This document shows positions 12,583 through 20,865 of a stretch of DNA of 41,061 nucleotides, piece by piece. The notes beneath the pieces are model-generated. The model saw only the letters and a list, made by a program, of their open reading frames with translations, made no database searches and had not been told where the DNA came from. Position numbers and translations under genes: made by a program. This stretch comes from Myxococcales bacterium (lineage in GTDB: Bacteria; Myxococcota_A; Polyangia; Haliangiales; SHYZ01): positions 1 through 41,061 of the forward strand of contig SHYZ01000008.1 in the NCBI GenBank assembly GCA_009692535.1, read 5' to 3'. Numbering within the stretch: position 1 is the first letter of the stretch; each line of letters opens with the position of its first letter.

Positions 12583-13643
12583 TGCGGCTCCTTCTTTGAC
12601 TTGGTCTTTGGCTGGGGTTCCAGCGGACGCGGCAGAGCGACGACCGCGCCGGCGTGCGGATGTGCCGCGTCGTAGACCTTGTTGAGGTGGTCGAGCGAGA
12701 CGTGGGTGTAGATCTGCGTGGACGAGAGCGATGCGTGGCCGAGCAGTTCCTGGATCGCGCGGAGATCGGCGCCGCCATCGAGGAGGTGGGTCGCGAAGCT
12801 GTGCCGCAGCGCGTGCGGCGTGGTCCCCGGGGAACCGGCAACGCCGGCATCGCGGCTCACCTGCCGCTGCACTGAGCGCGCGGTGAGCCGGCCGCCGCGC
12901 GCGTTCACGAACAGCGGGAAGGCGGCGTTGCGTCCTGCAGCGAGTGCGGTGCGCACGGTGCCGAGCGCGGCGCGCGCGGCGAGCCAGCGGTCGACCGCAG
13001 CGAGCGCCTTGGGCCCGAGCGGGACGATGCGCTCCTTGCCGCCCTTGCCACGGCGCACGCGCACGAGCGCGCCACCGTCGGGCACGCGGTCGAGATCGGC
13101 GAGGTCGAGCCCGCAGCACTCCGACACGCGCAGGCCGGCACCGTAGAGCGTCTCCTGGATGGCGAGGTCGCGCAGCCAGAGCGCCTTGGCGCGGGCCTCG
13201 CCCTCGGGCGTGCGTCGTGTGTCGCCAACGCCCGCGGGCGCCGGCACGAGCACGGGCGCCAGGCGGTCGAGCAGCCCAAAGGTGCGATCCACGGTGAGCG
13301 CGCGCGGCAGCGGCTTCTTGCGCCGCGGGGAGCGCACGAGTGCGGCTGGGTTGTCGGTCACGGCGCCACGCTTGACGAGGAAGCGGAAGAACGACCGGAG
13401 CGCGGAGAGCGCCCGTGCGATCGAGCCCGCCTCCTTAGTCCCGAATCGCGCGGCAAGGTAGGCACGCAGATCCACGATGTCAATCCGCGCCGGCTCCGGT
13501 TCGCAACCGCGCCGCTCGACGTGCGCGCGGCGAAAATCCTCGAGGTCGCCGAGGTAGGCCGACACGGTGCGCGGCGACGCGGCACGCTCGACCTCGAGGT
13601 ATTTGCGAAACGCCGACACGGCCTCGGCGAAGCTGAGCGCCAT
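12579..13643 (-). CDS. xerC: Tyrosine recombinase XerC
   Basis: Site-specific recombinase that resolves chromosome dimers at dif; 354 residues. The SAM-like N-terminal DNA-binding domain ([20 protein letters not shown]) is followed by the catalytic domain with the Arg of [12 protein letters not shown], the Lys of [12 protein letters not shown], the H-x-x-R box [18 protein letters not shown], and [15 protein letters not shown] with the nucleophilic Tyr. An insert of about 30 residues ([20 protein letters not shown]) lies before the first catalytic Arg, and the C-terminal tail is basic (KTKSKKEPQ). ATG at 13643 gives a normal N-terminus; the longer upstream frame overlaps the next gene and is not supported. 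Because it sits with hslVU it is the cellular enzyme, not a mobile-element integrase. Confidence 0.93.
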   Translation of the reverse strand: MALSFAEAVSAFRKYLEVERAASPRTVSAYLGDLEDFRRAHVERRGCEPEPARIDIVDLRAYLAARFGTKEAGSIARALSALRSFFRFLVKRGAVTDNPAALVRSPRRKKPLPRALTVDRTFGLLDRLAPVLVPAPAGVGDTRRTPEGEARAKALWLRDLAIQETLYGAGLRVSECCGLDLADLDRVPDGGALVRVRRGKGGKERIVPLGPKALAAVDRWLAARAALGTVRTALAAGRNAAFPLFVNARGGRLTARSVQRQVSRDAGVAGSPGTTPHALRHSFATHLLDGGADLRAIQELLGHASLSSTQIYTHVSLDHLNKVYDAAHPHAGAVVALPRPLEPQPKTKSKKEPQ

Positions 13644-13705
13644 CTCGTCGAGCGTAGCCCGACGCCGCGGCGCCCGCGACAAGGCACGTGTGGCGCGTGC
13701 GGCGA

Positions 13706-14743
13706 TCAGCGCGCGAACATGCCGGCGACGAGTGGGTTGTCGCGACGCCGCCAGATCAGCCCGTCGAGCAGGTAGTGCGTGAGCTGCGGCAGCGCGAGCA
13801 GCGGCACGAGCCAGAGCTCGAGCGTGCCTGCGTTCCACGCGCCGCCAAAGAGCCACGCGCGCTCGTGCCAGAGCACGCGGTCCCAGAGGAATTCCTCGGC
13901 GTAGGCGACGAGGAAGAGGAGCCCGAGGAAGGCGGGGAGCGCGGCGCGGCCGAAGCGGAACGGGGCGAGGCCGCGTGCGCGTCCGTAGGCGAAGACCAGC
14001 GCGAGGTAGGGGATGCCGTGCGCGAAGACGTTGGTGACGGTGAAGGCGTAGTCGGAGTTGAAGGTGACGATGCCGAGGTGCCAGAGCAGCGCGGTGGTGA
14101 CGACGACGAGGTGCTTGCCCGGGTGCCACGCGCCGTCGCGCAGGCCCTGCCACACGGCGCGCGCGGCATAGGCGGCGAGGAGCGCGACGTAGAGCGGGAA
14201 GGTCGCGGTCGCGAGCGCGGCGGGCACGGCGGCGAAGTCACCGGGGAGAAACCACGCGAACCCGCGCGGCAGGTGACCATGCCAGTGAAGCAGCGGCCAG
14301 AGCGTGGCGGCGTAGATCGCGGCGCCGTCGAGCCACGCGCCGCGCGTCTCGCCAGCGCGCGCGCGATAGAGCGCGACCCAGCCCCACTGCTGCCGCACAA
14401 AGTGGAAGACCGCGAGGTAGGCGAGCACGCGCCAGAACACGAGCGGGCCTTCGGAGTAGAGCGCGACGCCGAGCAGCCAGCCGAAGAGCGGCACGAGTGC
14501 GTAGCGCGCGGGGCGGCGGCGGCGCTCGTCGGGATCGAGGTAGACCCGGAAGGCGGTCGACCAGACGTGCGCGACGTCGATGAGCAGGATGGCGGGAATC
14601 CACGCCCAGTCGGGCGTGTCGGCGGCGAGTAGGCCGAGCGGTGCGCCGAGCGCAAGCAGCGCGAGTGCGAGCAGCGCGCTGCCGCCGAAGACACTGAGGT
14701 CGATCGCGGGGGAGAAGAGCCAAGCGGTGCGGGGCGTGGTCAT
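13706..14743 (-). CDS. Polytopic membrane protein of the SpeD/SpeE-DUF350 module
   Basis: A 345-residue integral membrane protein with about eight or nine hydrophobic segments (for example LLALALLALGAPLGLLA, FPLYVALLAAYAARAVW and ALPAFLGLLFLVAYAEEFL). Conserved-looking polar and aromatic residues lie in or next to membrane segments: LLIDVAHVWSTAFRVYLDPD, FHFVRQQWGWVALYRARAGE, HWHGHLP and TNVFAHGIPYLALVFAYGR. The many His/Trp/Tyr residues next to acidic ones suggest a membrane-embedded active site or metal site, but this is inference. It is the last gene of the minus-strand module, separated from the FAD oxidoreductase by a minisatellite. I do not recognise a named family. Confidence 0.75.
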   Translation of the reverse strand: MTTPRTAWLFSPAIDLSVFGGSALLALALLALGAPLGLLAADTPDWAWIPAILLIDVAHVWSTAFRVYLDPDERRRRPARYALVPLFGWLLGVALYSEGPLVFWRVLAYLAVFHFVRQQWGWVALYRARAGETRGAWLDGAAIYAATLWPLLHWHGHLPRGFAWFLPGDFAAVPAALATATFPLYVALLAAYAARAVWQGLRDGAWHPGKHLVVVTTALLWHLGIVTFNSDYAFTVTNVFAHGIPYLALVFAYGRARGLAPFRFGRAALPAFLGLLFLVAYAEEFLWDRVLWHERAWLFGGAWNAGTLELWLVPLLALPQLTHYLLDGLIWRRRDNPLVAGMFAR

Positions 14744-14750
14744 GAGCTAG

Positions 14751-14840
14751 CGCAGCGACATGGCCCGGCGCAGCGACATGGCCCGGCGCAGCGACATGGC
14801 CCAGCGCAGCGACATGGCCCGGCGCGGCGACATGGCCTAG
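14751..14840. repeat. 18-bp minisatellite, five units
   Basis: Five head-to-tail 18-base units with plus-strand consensus cgcagcgacatggcccgg, starting at 14751, 14769, 14787, 14805 and 14823. Units 1, 2 and 4 are identical; units 3 and 5 have one and a few changes. A decayed part-unit follows at 14841. The array occupies the gap between the FAD oxidoreductase stop (14837-14839, inside the last unit) and the start of the membrane protein. On the transcribed strand each unit contains one ATG. Confidence 0.92.
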
Positions 14841-16471
14841 AGCAGCGACGGCGAGGCGACGCCGCGCTCGGCGAGGACCTCCTCGGCGGCGCGCACGCCT
14901 TGGTAGAAGGCCTCTTCGAAGAGCGCGACGCCGGAGAGGTCGGAGTGGGCAAAGCGCACGCGGCCGACGGGGCGTGCGGCCGCAGCGCGAGCGCCGCCGA
15001 AGAGGAAGCCGGGCGACGGGCGCACCATCGCGTGGCCCCAGCGTGCGACGTCGACGCGCGTGGCCTGCTCGCGCAGGCCCGGGTGCGCACGCGAAAGATC
15101 GGCGAGCGCGACCTCGGCCCACTCGTCGCGGCCGAGTGCGAGCAGGCGGCTGCGGGCAGCGCGTGGATCGTCATCGCAGAGCGGGTGGTAGTAGGTGAGC
15201 ACCGTCGGGCCGCGCGAGCCGGGCTGCTGGTGCGTCGCGACGACGTAGCCGAGCGAGGGGCTCTCGTAGAGCACGTTGTCCCACGCGAGCGGGAAGCCGA
15301 GGCCACCGGGGAGCTCGGGGACGGCGACGTTGGCGACCATCCACGCGCCGGTGGTGAACTCGCGCAGGTGCGCGGGCGGCGCGGCGCGAAACGGACGTAG
15401 CGCACGCCCGGCGACGAACTGCGGGGCGGCGAAGATCACCTGCTCGGCGTCGAGGCCGAGTAGCTCGCCGGCAGCGTCGAGCGCGGTGAGACGCGCGCCC
15501 TCGCCGCCCGGCGCGCCGGGTTCGACGTCGACCACCGCGAGGCCGGTGCGGAGGCGCCCGGTCGCGGCGCGCGCGAGCTGCGCGACCAGCCGGCCGTTCC
15601 CTTCGGGCCAGGTGAGCAGCGGCTGCGAATCGTCGCCGGGGCGCGGCATGCGCGCGGCGAAGTAGAAGAGGCCGGCCCACGCGCTGGTCTGCGCCGCGGT
15701 CGCGCCGAAGTCATCGCGACAGGCGTAGTCGACCAGCCAGCGGAGGCGCGGCGAGGTAAAGCTTCGCGCGGCGAGCCACTCGGCCATCGAGCTGCGGTCG
15801 AGCGCGGTCACCTCGGCGTCGTCGGAGCAGGCCGCAACCGGGACGGTGAAGGCGCGCCGACCGCGCGCGTCGCGGAAGGCGACCCAGCGATCGACCTCGG
15901 CGCGGAAGGCGGTGAGCTGGCGCTGATCGTCGGCGCTCGCGCCGGCGTGGAGGTAGAGCCCCTCGTACCAGCGCCCCTTGTAGAAGACGCGCTCCTCGGG
16001 ATCGGCGACCAGCTGCTCCTCGGCAAACTGCGGCTCGCCGGTCGCGTCGTCGACGCCGGTGACCGCTCCGAGCTCGGAGAGCAGCGTGACCAGCGCGCGG
16101 TTCTCGGCGAACGGCGCGACGAGGTAGTGCGCGCCGAGCGGACAGTCCTGCCCGGCGACGCGGCCTGCGCGCGCAGTACCGCCCGGCTCGCGCTCGAGCT
16201 CGACCACGACGAAGTCGGTCACGCCGGCGCGCGCGAGCCGCCACGCGGCGGAGAGCCCGGCGACGCCACCGCCGACGATCACGATGGCGGCACGCTCGCG
16301 GCGCGTGGGCGCGGGGGGCTGCGCGCGCAGATCGCGCAGGCGGTGACCGAGCTTGTCCGACGGGCCGACGAGCTCGCCGGGTGGCAGCGGCGACGGGCGC
16401 GTTGCGGTGTGGCAGGCGGCTGCGGCGAACGGCGCGCCGAGCATCGCGGTGAGCAGCTCGCGCCGCGTCAC
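14837..16471 (-). CDS. Exported FAD-dependent oxidoreductase (amine-oxidase-like)
   Basis: A 544-residue flavoprotein. The N-terminal dinucleotide-binding fold has IVGGGVAGLSAAWRLARAG (GGGVAGL at about 67-73), followed by the ELEREPGGTAR ribose contact and the C-terminal ALFEEAFYQGVRAAEEVL that closes the FAD site, as in monoamine-oxidase/protoporphyrinogen-oxidase relatives. The N-terminus begins VTRRELLTAMLGAPFAAAAC, combining a twin-arginine pair with a lipobox-like Cys (C20), so it is probably a Tat-exported lipoprotein. The GTG start at 16471 lies 5 bases after the speE stop. In this context a polyamine or aminopropylated product is a plausible substrate, but the motifs do not show this. 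Confidence 0.85.
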   Translation of the reverse strand: MTRRELLTAMLGAPFAAAACHTATRPSPLPPGELVGPSDKLGHRLRDLRAQPPAPTRRERAAIVIVGGGVAGLSAAWRLARAGVTDFVVVELEREPGGTARAGRVAGQDCPLGAHYLVAPFAENRALVTLLSELGAVTGVDDATGEPQFAEEQLVADPEERVFYKGRWYEGLYLHAGASADDQRQLTAFRAEVDRWVAFRDARGRRAFTVPVAACSDDAEVTALDRSSMAEWLAARSFTSPRLRWLVDYACRDDFGATAAQTSAWAGLFYFAARMPRPGDDSQPLLTWPEGNGRLVAQLARAATGRLRTGLAVVDVEPGAPGGEGARLTALDAAGELLGLDAEQVIFAAPQFVAGRALRPFRAAPPAHLREFTTGAWMVANVAVPELPGGLGFPLAWDNVLYESPSLGYVVATHQQPGSRGPTVLTYYHPLCDDDPRAARSRLLALGRDEWAEVALADLSRAHPGLREQATRVDVARWGHAMVRPSPGFLFGGARAAAARPVGRVRFAHSDLSGVALFEEAFYQGVRAAEEVLAERGVASPSLL

Positions 16472-16476
16472 GCCGC

Positions 16477-17994
16477 CTACTGCCACTTTTGCCACTCCGC
16501 CTCGTAGGCGCGCACGAGCGCCTGGTTGTCGAGGCGGTTCACCTCGACCTCGACCGGACCGAGGTCGGCGGGGAGCGCGAACAGCGCGGCCATGGCGTCG
16601 GCGTTGAGGAAGCGCAACGCCAGCGCCTGCGGTGGCGCGGCCGGCGGCACGAACGGTGTGTGGCGCGCGAGCGCGAAGCCCCACACACCGAACGACGGCA
16701 CCGCGACGTGGTACGGCCGCACGAAGAGCCCGGCCGCCTCCATCGTGCGCACGACGCACCAGAATGAGCGGCGAGCGAAGAGCGGCGAGGTGGCCTGCAC
16801 GGCGATCGCGCCGCCGGGCGCGAGGCGCTTGGCGAGGCGCTGGTAGAAGCTCCGCGTGTAGAGCTTGCCGAGCGCGAAGCTGTTCGGATCGGGGAAGTCG
16901 AGCAGCGCGACATCGTAGCGCTCGGGGCCGCGCGCGATCCAGACCATCGCGTCCTCGTTCACCACCGTGACGCGCGGGTCCTCGAGCGCGCCGCCGTTGA
17001 GCGCGCGCAGCGGCGGATAGTTTTTCGCGAGGCGGGTCATCGACGGATCGAGATCGACGAGCGTCACGGTCTCGACGCCGGGCCACTTGAGCACCTCGCG
17101 CAGCGCCAGCCCATCGCCACCGCCGAGGATCAGCACGCGCCTCGGCACGCCGGTCTCGGCTGCGAGCGCCATCGCCGGGTGGGTGAGCGCCTCGTGGTAG
17201 CGGTACTCGTCCGCCGAGGCGAACTGGAGGTTGCCGTTCAGGAACAGGTTGAAGCCCGCGCGCCCACGCGTGACGACGATGCGCTGGTACGGCGTGGTCT
17301 CGGCGTGGACGATCTCGTCGGCGAAGAGCTCGTCCTCGGAGAGCGTGGTCAGGCGGTCGGCCTTGATCAGGCCGGCCACGAGGATCACCGCGACCACGGC
17401 GCAGCGCACGCGCACGCCGATGACGCGCCGACCGACGAGCGGCGCGAGCAGGTAGCTGCCCCAGAGCGCGACCGCCGCGTTCACCAGACCGAAGACGAGC
17501 GAGGTGCGGACCAGCCCGAGCCGCGGCACGAAGAAGAGCGGGAAGACCAGCGACGCGAGCAGCGCGCCGAGGTAGTCGAACGAGAGCACGCGCGCGACGA
17601 GGTACTTGAACTCGACCTGCTCACGCAGGATCCGCATCAGCAGCGGCAGCTCGAGGCCGACCAGCGCGCCGATCAGGAAGACTTTGCCGTAGAGCAGCAC
17701 CGGGAACCAGTCGAGCCGCGCGAAGCCGAGGAAGAGCAGCGGCGCCGAGAGTCCGCCGACCAGCGCGACGCCGAGTTCCACGTCGAGGAACCGCAGCGCG
17801 AGGTCTTTGTCGAGATACGCCGAGAGCCACGAACCGACGCCCATCGCGGAGAGGTAGATCCCGATGATCAGCGAGAACTGCGTGACCGAGTCGCCCAAGA
17901 CGTAGCTCGCGAGGGTGGCTGCGAGCAGCTCGTAGACGAGCCCGCACGTCGCGATGACGAAGACGTTCAGGTAGAGGAGCGGCGCACGCCCCAT
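16477..17994 (-). CDS. speE: Membrane-fused spermidine synthase-like aminopropyltransferase
   Basis: A 505-residue protein. The first ~215 residues form about seven membrane helices (LLYLNVFVIATCGLVYELLA; FLIGALVGLELPLLMRIL; LGALLASLVFPLFFVP). The C-terminal half is a spermidine-synthase domain: beta-hairpin PYQRIVVTRG and FLNGNLQFASADEYRYHEAL, decarboxylated-SAM loop LILGGGDGLALREVLK (GGGDG at 291-295), DLDP (about 314), EDAM (about 348), and LLDFPDPNS with Asp366/Asp369 in the position of the catalytic Asp pair. It would transfer an aminopropyl group from decarboxylated SAM, supplied by SpeD of the same operon, to an amine at the membrane. The stop of the DUF350 gene is 3 bases upstream. 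The true acceptor is not known. Confidence 0.9.
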   Translation of the reverse strand: MGRAPLLYLNVFVIATCGLVYELLAATLASYVLGDSVTQFSLIIGIYLSAMGVGSWLSAYLDKDLALRFLDVELGVALVGGLSAPLLFLGFARLDWFPVLLYGKVFLIGALVGLELPLLMRILREQVEFKYLVARVLSFDYLGALLASLVFPLFFVPRLGLVRTSLVFGLVNAAVALWGSYLLAPLVGRRVIGVRVRCAVVAVILVAGLIKADRLTTLSEDELFADEIVHAETTPYQRIVVTRGRAGFNLFLNGNLQFASADEYRYHEALTHPAMALAAETGVPRRVLILGGGDGLALREVLKWPGVETVTLVDLDPSMTRLAKNYPPLRALNGGALEDPRVTVVNEDAMVWIARGPERYDVALLDFPDPNSFALGKLYTRSFYQRLAKRLAPGGAIAVQATSPLFARRSFWCVVRTMEAAGLFVRPYHVAVPSFGVWGFALARHTPFVPPAAPPQALALRFLNADAMAALFALPADLGPVEVEVNRLDNQALVRAYEAEWQKWQ

Positions 17995-17997
17995 GCG

Positions 17998-18219
17998 CTA
18001 CGAGCCGTGGACGGCCGCGGCGACGATGATCGCCACGCCGAGGATGACGGCCGCGAGCACGATCGCCATGGCGACGTTGTGGTCGGTCTCCAATTCCTTT
18101 CGGATCGAAAACGGCGTGACCTTTTGGATCACGACGAAGACGAAGCCGAAGAGCAGGATGCCGAGCAGCGAGAACGCGAGCGACGCGACGAGCGTCTTTC
18201 CGAGAGCGTGCAGGTCCAT
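17998..18219 (-). CDS. DUF350 small membrane protein
   Basis: A 73-residue protein with two membrane helices (LVASLAFSLLGILLFGFVFV and AMAIVLAAVILGVAIIVAAA) linked by the polar loop VTPFSIRKELETDHN. The loop and the VILG motif are typical of DUF350, the family of E. coli YjfL. The family's biochemical role is unestablished; I recall it being linked to polyamine-type genes and envelope-stress genes by gene neighbourhood. ATG at 18219 was chosen over the adjacent in-frame GTG at 18222 because GGAGG sits at a good distance and the preceding gene ends in TGATG overlap. The next gene (speE) follows 3 bases after its stop. Confidence 0.88.
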   Translation of the reverse strand: MDLHALGKTLVASLAFSLLGILLFGFVFVVIQKVTPFSIRKELETDHNVAMAIVLAAVILGVAIIVAAAVHGS

Positions 18220-18407
18220 CACTTGCCTCCGTGGTAGCCGGTGTACCAGTAGTGGTGTGAGCGGTAGCCGCCGGGTGACGTGCGGACGCTCGCAGGAATG
18301 AAGGTCTCAGGACTCGGGGCCGGCTCCCACCAAGTGAATGTCAGCCCGGCGAAGACCACGACCAGAATGAGGCAGAGCCCGATGTAGAGGCGGGTGAGGC
18401 GCGGCAT
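18219..18407 (-). CDS. 62-residue single-span peptide with Tyr/His-rich tail
   Basis: A very small protein: one membrane segment near the N-terminus (YIGLCLILVVVFAGLTFTWW) followed by a Pro-rich linker and the tail GGYRSHHYWYTGYHGGK. The tail has four Tyr, three His and closely spaced Gly, and it ends in GGK. A terminal Lys after two Gly, next to an aminopropyltransferase gene, raises the possibility that this is a modification substrate; that is inference only. The ATG at 18407 overlaps the DUF4178-like gene stop (TGATG), and its own stop overlaps the DUF350 start in the same way. So it is translated as part of the module. I recall similar tails in small hypothetical proteins near DUF350 genes but cannot check this here. 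Confidence 0.78.
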   Translation of the reverse strand: MPRLTRLYIGLCLILVVVFAGLTFTWWEPAPSPETFIPASVRTSPGGYRSHHYWYTGYHGGK

Positions 18408-20326
18408 CACTCGTCGTCCTGTCCGCTGAACTCGCTGTCCGCCCAGCGACGCTGGTGGAAGTAGTAGTGCCAGATGCCGACAAGCAGCGGCAGCAGCCCG
18501 CCGAGCAGCAGCGCCGTGACGAGTTGGTTCGGGTGCGGCACGCCCTCACGCACCGTGACCATGAGGCTGCGATCGCTTGTTGTCTGGGCGCCGTAGCCAA
18601 GGTCCAACCGGAATAGGTACCGGCCGCCCGTCCCGGCTGGCAGGAAGGTCCGGCTGCTGCGACTTCCTTCGCTCCAGGACTCGCCGCCGTCGTTGCCGCG
18701 GTAGTACTCGAGCGGGGCGGAGAACGTCTCGATACGGCCATCCTCCTCGCGCACGAGGTCGGCCTGGACGCTGATCCAGGAGTTCTGAAGGGCCGGCGCC
18801 CCCAGCGTCACCTCTACGTTGTGCTGCCGCGCCAGCACGAACGAGTCGGAGAAGATCACGAGCGGGGTCTCGACCGAGGCTGCAGTGGGCACCGTGTAGG
18901 TCGCGTGAAACGCAGTCTTGTGGGGCGCAGTGAAGTTCGCGACGACCCAAATGATGACCAGCGCGGCAACGAGCAGCGCGTACAGGGCGTAGATCGACTT
19001 GTGGACGAACGGCTGATGCGGCGCGACACCCACGGTCGGCGTCTCCGCCGACGCGACGTGAAATGCACGCGCGACCTCCTTGCCGGTGACGTAGGTGCCG
19101 AGCGACCAGCTCTCCTCGTCGTGGTCCGCTTCCCACGAGAGCATGCGCGGCGGCGCGATGAAGTCGCGGGTCTGCGTCTCTTCGCCCGGCTCGACCTTCC
19201 AGAAGCACTCGCCGAGCACGCGCTCGACCTTCGCGCGGCCCTGCGTGTAGATCTTGTAGGCCTGCCCTTCAAACTGCGCGCTGTCGCCGTGCTGATGGTA
19301 CTCGACGTCGGCGGACGAAGCCGGCTCGACGTAGCTCCAGTGCCCATTGGCGAGCACCAGCCAGCGGAAGCCGCGCTCCCGATCGTGGAGGAGGAACTCT
19401 TCCCATGGGTAGCGCACGCCCTCCGCCTCGACGATGCGCTCGAGCCAGCCGACGACGGTGAAGCTGCCGCCAAAGAACTCACCCACCGCGCCGAGCGGCA
19501 GCGCGAGCGCGGGCGGCCGGCCGAGCAGCGCGATCTTCTGCGCGCTGCCGGACTCGGTGACATCGAGCAGCGCGCCACAGTACGGGCAGCCGATGCGCTG
19601 CGTCTGATCCGGCGTACGGAGCTCGAGGTTGCCGTTGCAGTTCGGGCAGGAGAGACGCTCGGCGCGGACCTTCGGCGCGCTCCGCTCGACGGGCGCACGC
19701 CCCGCAAGCCCGAGGTTGCCGAGCGTAACCTCACGCCCGACGAAGACGACGCTGGCGCCGCTGTCCGCCGCCGCGCGGAGATCGCCATAGTCGATCGTCG
19801 CCACGAGTCGGCCCTCGCCGACCGCGTCGATGAAGTCGTACTCGGCGCCGGGCGTGAAGCGGCAGGGGAGCTGCCCGCGTGCGCCTCGGTGGCGCGCGCG
19901 CCCCCGCTCACGGACGGTGTACTCGCCGTCGTTGATCGTGATGCGCGCACCGGGCTTCGCGAGCGCGTGCGACGGATGTTCGAAGCCCTCCTCAGGAAAC
20001 GTCAGCCAGAGCCGCCCCTCGGCCTCGGCGAGCCAACCCCATCGGCCGTCGTCGAAGGCGGCGAACCACTCGTCCCAGACGCCGCCCTTGCCGTGCTGAA
20101 GCTGCACGTGGCCGACCAGCTCGAAGCCCGCGCCAGCGACGGCGCCGCGCAGTCCGAGGTCGAGTGGCGAGCTGGTCGGCACGAGGTCGACCACCTTGCC
20201 GAGGCTCTCGACGCCGCGATCCGAGCGCGCCGCCGCCGCGTCGCAGTGCGCGCAGATCACGACGACCGCGCCGTGGCGATACTCGAGCCCCGCGCCACAG
20301 CCGGGACAGCTCGCCGCTACTGCCAT
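18407..20326 (-). CDS. DUF4178-like protein with two zinc ribbons and two membrane spans
   Basis: A 639-residue protein. It starts with a zinc ribbon (C7, C10, C25, C28) and has a second one near residues 230-255 (LSCPNCNGNLELRT...GCPYCG). Each ribbon is followed by a beta-rich domain of the DUF4178 type: first DEWFAAFDDGRWGWLAEAEG, second WEEFLLHDRERGFRWLVLAN and GHWSYVEPASS. A membrane helix lies near 445-467 (YALYALLVAALVIIWVVANF), then a beta-sandwich-like periplasmic domain, then a final helix at 600-623 (NQLVTALLLGGLLPLLVGIW). Its start overlaps the speD end by 10 bases. The role is unknown; the two-domain, two-ribbon layout suggests an anchoring or sensing scaffold for the module. Confidence 0.82.
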   Translation of the reverse strand: MAVAASCPGCGAGLEYRHGAVVVICAHCDAAAARSDRGVESLGKVVDLVPTSSPLDLGLRGAVAGAGFELVGHVQLQHGKGGVWDEWFAAFDDGRWGWLAEAEGRLWLTFPEEGFEHPSHALAKPGARITINDGEYTVRERGRARHRGARGQLPCRFTPGAEYDFIDAVGEGRLVATIDYGDLRAAADSGASVVFVGREVTLGNLGLAGRAPVERSAPKVRAERLSCPNCNGNLELRTPDQTQRIGCPYCGALLDVTESGSAQKIALLGRPPALALPLGAVGEFFGGSFTVVGWLERIVEAEGVRYPWEEFLLHDRERGFRWLVLANGHWSYVEPASSADVEYHQHGDSAQFEGQAYKIYTQGRAKVERVLGECFWKVEPGEETQTRDFIAPPRMLSWEADHDEESWSLGTYVTGKEVARAFHVASAETPTVGVAPHQPFVHKSIYALYALLVAALVIIWVVANFTAPHKTAFHATYTVPTAASVETPLVIFSDSFVLARQHNVEVTLGAPALQNSWISVQADLVREEDGRIETFSAPLEYYRGNDGGESWSEGSRSSRTFLPAGTGGRYLFRLDLGYGAQTTSDRSLMVTVREGVPHPNQLVTALLLGGLLPLLVGIWHYYFHQRRWADSEFSGQDDE

Positions 20327-20673
20327 GCGCCCTCACCGCGACCGACGCGACGCACCAGCACGCGCGTGGCGCCGAGCGCGTCGGCGAGCCGCTCTTCCCA
20401 TGGCGGCTCGGTGCGCGGGCGACAGCAGAAGAGGTTGAGCGTGGCGAGTCCATGCTCGGGGTAGGTGTGCACCGCGAGATGCGACTCGGTGAGCAGGTAG
20501 AGGCCCGTCACACCGCCGGGCTCGGGAAACTTCTGCCAGCTCGGCGTGCCGACCACGCGGAGGTCGAGCTCGACGACCAGCCCGTCGAGCAGGCGGCGCA
20601 CCGCGGCGAGATCGGCGAGGCGCTCGGGTGAGCACCCGGCTGCGTCAACGAGCCACTCAGTCCCGACTGACAT
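20317..20673 (-). CDS. speD: S-adenosylmethionine decarboxylase proenzyme
   Basis: Makes decarboxylated SAM, the aminopropyl donor for SpeE-type enzymes; 118 residues, the usual size for the bacterial class-1B enzyme. The self-cleavage site is TESHLAVHTYPEHG, with Glu63-Ser64 as the scissile pair (Ser64 becomes the pyruvoyl group) and His69 for processing. The catalytic Cys is in NLFCC (C83/C84, normally FTC). ATG at 20673 gives the proper N-terminus (MSVGTEWLVDAAGC); an upstream extension is not supported. It is the first gene of the minus-strand module and overlaps the DUF4178-like gene by 10 bases. Confidence 0.93.
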   Translation of the reverse strand: MSVGTEWLVDAAGCSPERLADLAAVRRLLDGLVVELDLRVVGTPSWQKFPEPGGVTGLYLLTESHLAVHTYPEHGLATLNLFCCRPRTEPPWEERLADALGATRVLVRRVGRGEGAWQ

Positions 20674-20865
20674 GCCAGCGGGCAGCGTATTCGAGAGAGC
20701 ACGCGTCGAGCAAGCAGCCTCACGGACAACAGTCTCTCGGCCCAGCAGCCTCTCGGCCCAACCGACATTGGCGTCGACGGCACAAGCGCGATGAGCAGAG
20801 CGCCGACGGCGCGTAGGCGAACTTCGGACTGTGCGGCCGCCACGGCTGACGGTAGGGTGCGCGGC
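20674..20865. other. Divergent intergenic region upstream of speD
   Basis: This 192-base stretch lies between the speD start (minus) and a small plus-strand ORF, so it should hold the module promoter. It contains a 16-base tandem duplication (20731-20746 and 20747-20762, 14 of 16 bases equal). On the minus strand, TTGCTC followed after 18 bases by TACGCT, about 20 bases before the speD ATG, is a possible weak sigma-70-type promoter. No SAM or polyamine riboswitch is recognisable by eye. Confidence 0.4.

Noticed and set aside
12579-13643. Mobile-element integrase
   Set aside because: It sits in the conserved xerC-hslV-hslU order with no att site, direct repeat or cargo; it is the chromosomal XerC.
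14751-14840. Possible CRISPR array at the 18-bp repeats
   Set aside because: Units are contiguous with no unique spacers and no cas genes nearby; it is a minisatellite.
17179-18237. 352-codon open frame on the plus strand opposite speE and DUF350
   Set aside because: Charged, Arg/Glu/Asp-rich shadow frame of a clearly real minus-strand gene; no ribosome-binding site and no domain.
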